From assembly GCF_024868665.1 (NCBI RefSeq), contig NC_079898.1:13391693-13455692 (forward strand): a stretch of DNA of 64,000 nt. Direction: 5' to 3'. The stretch comes from Triplophysa rosa (lineage: Eukaryota > Chordata > Actinopteri > Cypriniformes > Nemacheilidae). Shown here in pieces: positions 59,553-64,000 of this stretch. A program made the position numbers and the translations under genes. The first letter of the stretch is position 1; each line of letters starts with the position of its first letter. The notes under the pieces are model-generated. The model was not told the DNA's origin. It saw only the letters and a program-made list of their open reading frames with translations, and did no database searches.

Positions 59553-61977
59553 AGAATATAGAGAAATGTTTAAGCTCTGTTTAATAAACTCACATTGATG
59601 TCTTACAGTCATGTACATGTATTAGCCTATATTGCATACTTGGACGCCATACTAAACTTGCCAGGCATAATGACAATGGTTTTATAATTTAGCAGCTGTT
59701 TTACCAGTGTTTTGTTGTTTCTGGATAATTTCAGTCAACGTGAGTAGCTGGTTAAAAAAATCTGCATTTTGGTGTGTTGTCCACTTTTCAGATGTAGCTT
59801 CCAAGCAGTCTTTTGTGTTCTGGATATAGAGAGATGCGTGTAAAATTAAGTAAACCTTCAGAGTAGCATTTTCACTGTAATCATTGTGATGCTGGGCATT
59901 TGTCAAGTAAGTACACTATGGTATGACGGCAAAAAAATTGAAAACAAACTGTTAATAAATTCTTTTATATTATTAATATTTATATTAAGCCTATAAAATA
60001 AAACACCTCTCTCTTAAAAGAGATTTATTCTCCTTGTTAGTTTTTTTCTACATTTTTGCTGTCACAACATAGGACACATTTATTTGTAAACTTGATAAAC
60101 TAACTGTAGATAAAATGCTGATACCTGAAGTTGTTTATGAAGCTGGTCAAAAGAGAAATCAGCGGAGGAGCAAGAGGATTTGCCCTGGCCTTGAGACTCA
60201 GTAAAGAGAAATGCTGTCGAAGAGCCATAAATACATCTCAAATAAAGATGCTTCACAGAGAGATTAGAATCAAATCACTAGAGATTTCTCATGCATGCAC
60301 TCTGTAAAGAAACGGAGCTTACCAAAGACCAAGAAAAGTTGCTTCCATGTTTTGCTCATTGTTGTAGCTTTCATGATGATGATCTGTATGATACTTAACT
60401 CTTAATCTTCATTTTACGGGAAATCGTTTTGTTGCGTCATATGTACTTTCAGTGTGTTGACCAAGTTGCAACACACCAGTCTTAAGCAAACTTTGATAGA
60501 AATGCTAGATTTTTTTGGAAATTCTGTAACTGTTCTCATAGCTGTTTATTAATCTCAGTAACCCGTTATTGAACATGTTCATTGAACATTATTGAACAGT
60601 TAAAATTGTGCTATTTCTTTCTTTGGTAACATGCACTTTACAATAAGATTGTGTTTGTTAAGATTAGTAAATGATGCATTAACAAACATTAACTAGCAAT
60701 GAGCAATAGGCTATACTGTAGTTTTCCAGCATAAATGTCTTAATGGTTTTGTGTCCATATACAATGGAAGTCATTGGGGTCCAGTGAGTGTTGTTTAGTT
60801 GCCAATGTTTTTCAAAATATATTTGATACAAAAAAGTGACACGTATAAGTCAAGTGAAAAAAACAACAACTTATTATACACGAGAAGTGTTTATAAAATT
60901 AATTTATATCAAGTCCTTAAATCATAGTTTACAGATCCTATTGTAGGTGCATGTGTTGACATTTTCTGCATTAATGTTTATTAGGAGCGAGTTCTGTTTA
61001 TTAGTGTGATGTCGGCTGTAAAAGCATGGAACACTTGTCAAACAATTCACTAGAGGGAGCACTGCTTTTTGACTCATGAATATTCACTCTGGAAATCTAC
61101 CTAGACATTAAATCATGCCTCAAAGGACTGCTCGCTCAAACAAATTAAATCATAATAATGACTTTCTCCTCTAATTGCTCATTTGTTTAATGTGAGGATT
61201 AATTATTGCAGTACACATTGATGACAAATGCTTTAACTAAACTCATTCCATTTGATTGTGAAGTCTTTTAGTTCATTGTATCTTTGAGTGAGAATGTGCT
61301 TTTAATGAGAGCTCTCTTGTTGGAGTCTAAGAGGTTCATAAAGGGGAAGATAGTGTTACAAAGATTTCCTATCCTGTTCTTTAAGCATATCTGCACAAAA
61401 GCGGCTTAAACACAGCTTTGCATTACTAAGCATTTAATACCAAGCCAGGGGACTGCCAGCTAGGAGTAGTTCTTTTCTGTCTTGTGTTACAAACCTTCAC
61501 TGTTCATTTAGTCAAGTTACTGTTCGTAACTTTGTTGAAGTAGTTTATGACACTTATTATGCCGATGTAATGCTTACTCAAATAATTGGAGTGATTTGAC
61601 AATTCAGAAACAGTAGCATTCAAACTAAATGATTTTTATGTATAAGACAAAATGCAAATGTACCTGCTTGAAACATTGGACAAATATATTTTCCTAGTTT
61701 TAATCACTAAATCAGAGTTTTTATCAGTCAGAGGCAATCAGCTGCGTGAGCCTGGCAGAGAGACAAATGTGAATGCGTTTTAGTTGTTGTGTTAGGACAG
61801 CTGCTGCTTGAACCGGTTCACACACGCGCCGCCAGATAATGTTTCTATAACAATGTGGCAGAAATGTGCTTGAAGTTTTGTTGTAGTCACGTTTCAGTCT
61901 TGAACGTGGAAAATGATTTAAAAATGCTATGAGAAAAGGATTTTAGGTGATGGCTGGCTGTGTTCAGAGACGCTTGG
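59553..61977. other. No gene recognised
   Basis: AT-rich non-coding sequence with no exon-like stretch or transposon ends that I can support. Confidence 0.4.
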
Positions 61978-62305
61978 TAGTCGCAGAGCCGTTGAGAGAG
62001 AGAGAGTCGCAAAAACGGAAGTTCTAAAATTCCACGTGTCACGTGATTCATGGAGCCTTCAGATAGTTCCAGGAAGTTATGTTTTCTCTTTAAATGTTTC
62101 TGTCATTTTTTTTATTCATTAAGTGACTTTTAAACGAGTTAAAAGTTAACCTCAGTTGGTCTGTTTAGCTGCAGCTCCATGCGTTACTAGTAACTTCCGG
62201 GAACTATTGAGAGGCTTCATGAAGCGCCATTGCTGTGAAAAAACTGTTTCATTGGAGTCAACGGAGTTGACACAACTCTCTCTCTCAATGGCTCTCGGTA
62301 GTCGG
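61978..62305. mobile_element. Foldback element, about 325 bp
   Basis: Inverted arms: GAGCCGTTGAGAGAGAGAG / GAGCCATTGAGAGAGAGAG, and further in ATAGTTCCAGGAAGTTA / ATAGTTCCCGGAAGTTA. The centre is AT-rich. TSD not resolved. Confidence 0.6.
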
Positions 62306-64000
62306 ACAACATGTTCTCTGTCTGAATGTCTGAATTTGGAGACCTGGGGCCTGTGCCAACTTGCTTGTCACATCTGAAACCAACTGCTTAATAACTTAGA
62401 TTGTTTATACTAATGGGAGTCCAAGGGGCATTTAGAGACGAATATTTAAAAACGTTTTAAATAGTGATGGTAAATGATTCTGTCATCCTGCCAAGGAATG
62501 TGAAAATAGTGCTTGTAAAACTCATTTATACCGTAAATTTTTGATGTGTTTACCATAAAAATACTTTTGTTCAGAGTTAGAAATGAAGCCAGGATTTTCA
62601 ATATTGAGCCTTTGACCATTACTGTGTATTTCCCTAAGTCATTCTGTCCATATGCTGTTCTGCCTGTCATGAGTATGTGAGTTATAGTTTTAATTTAGAT
62701 TTTTACACAGCTGTAAAGGGAACTATTTTAGTAAACAGTAACAGCTCATAAAAGTGCCAGAATGGAGGAGAATCCTTAAAATTGAGGTTTGTCTCTGCTT
62801 AATGTTATAAGAAGTAAACACTCAAGAAATATGTTGTGACAGACAACACATAAAAATATACTAGAGTGATATTATCATTTTTTAAACAAGCATTTTAGAC
62901 AAACATCTGTTGTACTCTTTAATCTTCTGCCTTAGTTTGAGCAATTTATAATAATTCAAGTGAAATAGCAAATATTATTGTGGCTTTTATTCACAATATT
63001 TTTGGCAATTGTTTATCTACCAATAAAAAATGTTGCAAATTGCTGGTCTGGCTGCATTTGAGTATCTATCCAGTTGAAGCATAGTGTTTAACACATCAGG
63101 TACAAAGGAATGATATTCTCTGTGTGGAGAAAAGTCAGTAGAGCCTGGTTAATACCTGAGGGTTTATAGAGCAATGAAGATGAAAGATGGATTGGCAGCG
63201 AGTTGTCAGACTGGAAGACATTGTTTTGGAATAGTGCAAGAAAGTGGAGAGATTCATGTGGGGTAGATATAGTGATCCATTCCATGTTTTATGTTCACGC
63301 ATGGGCGTCGCTAGCACAATTTATTCGGGGCTCTAGCCTGGCTAGCTCTATCTAGGCCTGAAAATATAATAATAGGAATTCAGTAACTGGACGTTTAAAA
63401 TTTGCTGCTGACGCTGTGTACACGATGTTGACTGCAGCCTCTCTCCCACACGCGCCGAGTCTGACACACACACAGGCACGCACGCACGCACACACACCAC
63501 GTGACTGATCCTTGAGCAAATGCTTCCCATCAGCGTGCGAATCTTATGTCTTTCAGGCTTATTGCTTGAATGGAAAAATATGTCAAAATGTCTATCGAGT
63601 TTTTTTAAACACAATCGCGTATGAAGTAAACAAACAGTTTTTGGGAGAAACTTTTTGGGACATGTATCACTGGATCCGCGCTTTACCGCAAGTCGTAAAG
63701 TGCCAGCAGCTCAGTCACACCAGCAGTTATCAGGCCACTGGCTGTTTGTGTTTACTTAAAAATGTACTTTAAAACCTTTCATTTTTTATTTATATTAGGT
63801 TAAGCATTATCAATTATAGTTATTAAGTATTTCTATTCATATAAATACTTTTAGTATTTAAGTAATTAAAGTTGTAAAAAACATTACAAATATTTACACA
63901 ATTTACAACAAGGAAAAAAATGGACTGACTGTTAATTTCATGCATTATTATAGCTTATAAACGTGAAATACCATATGCTTTTTTTTGCTCAAGTCAAGTC
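62306..64000. other. No gene recognised; CA/GCAC simple repeat near 63460
   Basis: A short ACACAC / GCAC tract lies at 63461-63498. TGGGCGTCGCTAGCACAA at about 63303 resembles a hAT end, but no partner was found. Open frames carry no recognisable domain. Confidence 0.4.

Noticed and set aside
1..64000. CRISPR arrays, operons or other prokaryotic systems
   Set aside because: No spaced identical repeats and no dense coding; introns, SINEs, MITEs and hAT elements show vertebrate nuclear DNA.

Overview
The window looks like vertebrate nuclear DNA from a teleost, most likely a cypriniform (carp/zebrafish relative). It is AT-rich, has a few short exons with GT-AG introns, and is packed with DNA transposons whose ends and target-site duplications (TSDs) can be read directly. 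Two host genes are identifiable. gfra1 (GDNF family receptor alpha 1) lies on the minus strand; its first three coding exons are at 43041-41589. ccdc172 (coiled-coil domain containing 172) lies on the plus strand, complete in seven coding exons at 46171-54083. They are head to head, ATG to ATG about 3.1 kb apart. As I recall, GFRA1 and CCDC172 are also divergent neighbours in human, so the order supports both calls.

Layout. 1-41588 is most simply the long gfra1 intron 3, because no later gfra1 exon was found there by eye. It holds one candidate phase-compatible extra exon (29209-29346) and about twenty mobile elements. 41589-43041 is the gfra1 5' coding part. 43042-46170 is the divergent intergenic region, with a palindromic NRF1-type site 110 bp before the ccdc172 ATG. 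46171-54083 is ccdc172, with transposons in introns 2, 3, 4 and 6. 54084-64000 is 3' flank with a gag-only Ty3/gypsy-type LTR element (55162-56957), a 105-bp MITE and several foldback elements. No other gene is visible there.

Mobile elements. hAT-type elements with 8-bp TSDs: 12298-13987 (CTCTAAAC, perfect), 35142-36251 (degenerate), 38926-39819 (CGGTATAT, perfect; encodes a TTF-type zinc-finger fragment), 49306-51402 (7/8), 49365-50261 (GTCTCGAG, perfect; nested in the previous one), 52864-53628 (TATACAAC, perfect) and 58369-58473 (ATATGCCT, perfect). TTAA-flanked, Kolobok-like elements: 9390-10743 (with a THAP-domain ORF), 38521-40243 (a long palindrome split by a hAT) and 48428-48851. Also present are a Harbinger-like MITE with a TAA duplication, a tRNA-derived SINE with a 10-bp duplication, a LINE 3' end, a Tc1-like end and three copies of one further MITE family.

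I did not find a new multi-gene system. The points most worth following are the possible new gfra1 cassette exon, the nested insertions that give a relative insertion order, a hAT element ending 30 bp before a ccdc172 exon (which probably places the branch point in transposon-derived DNA), and the TTAA element carrying an almost intact THAP finger.
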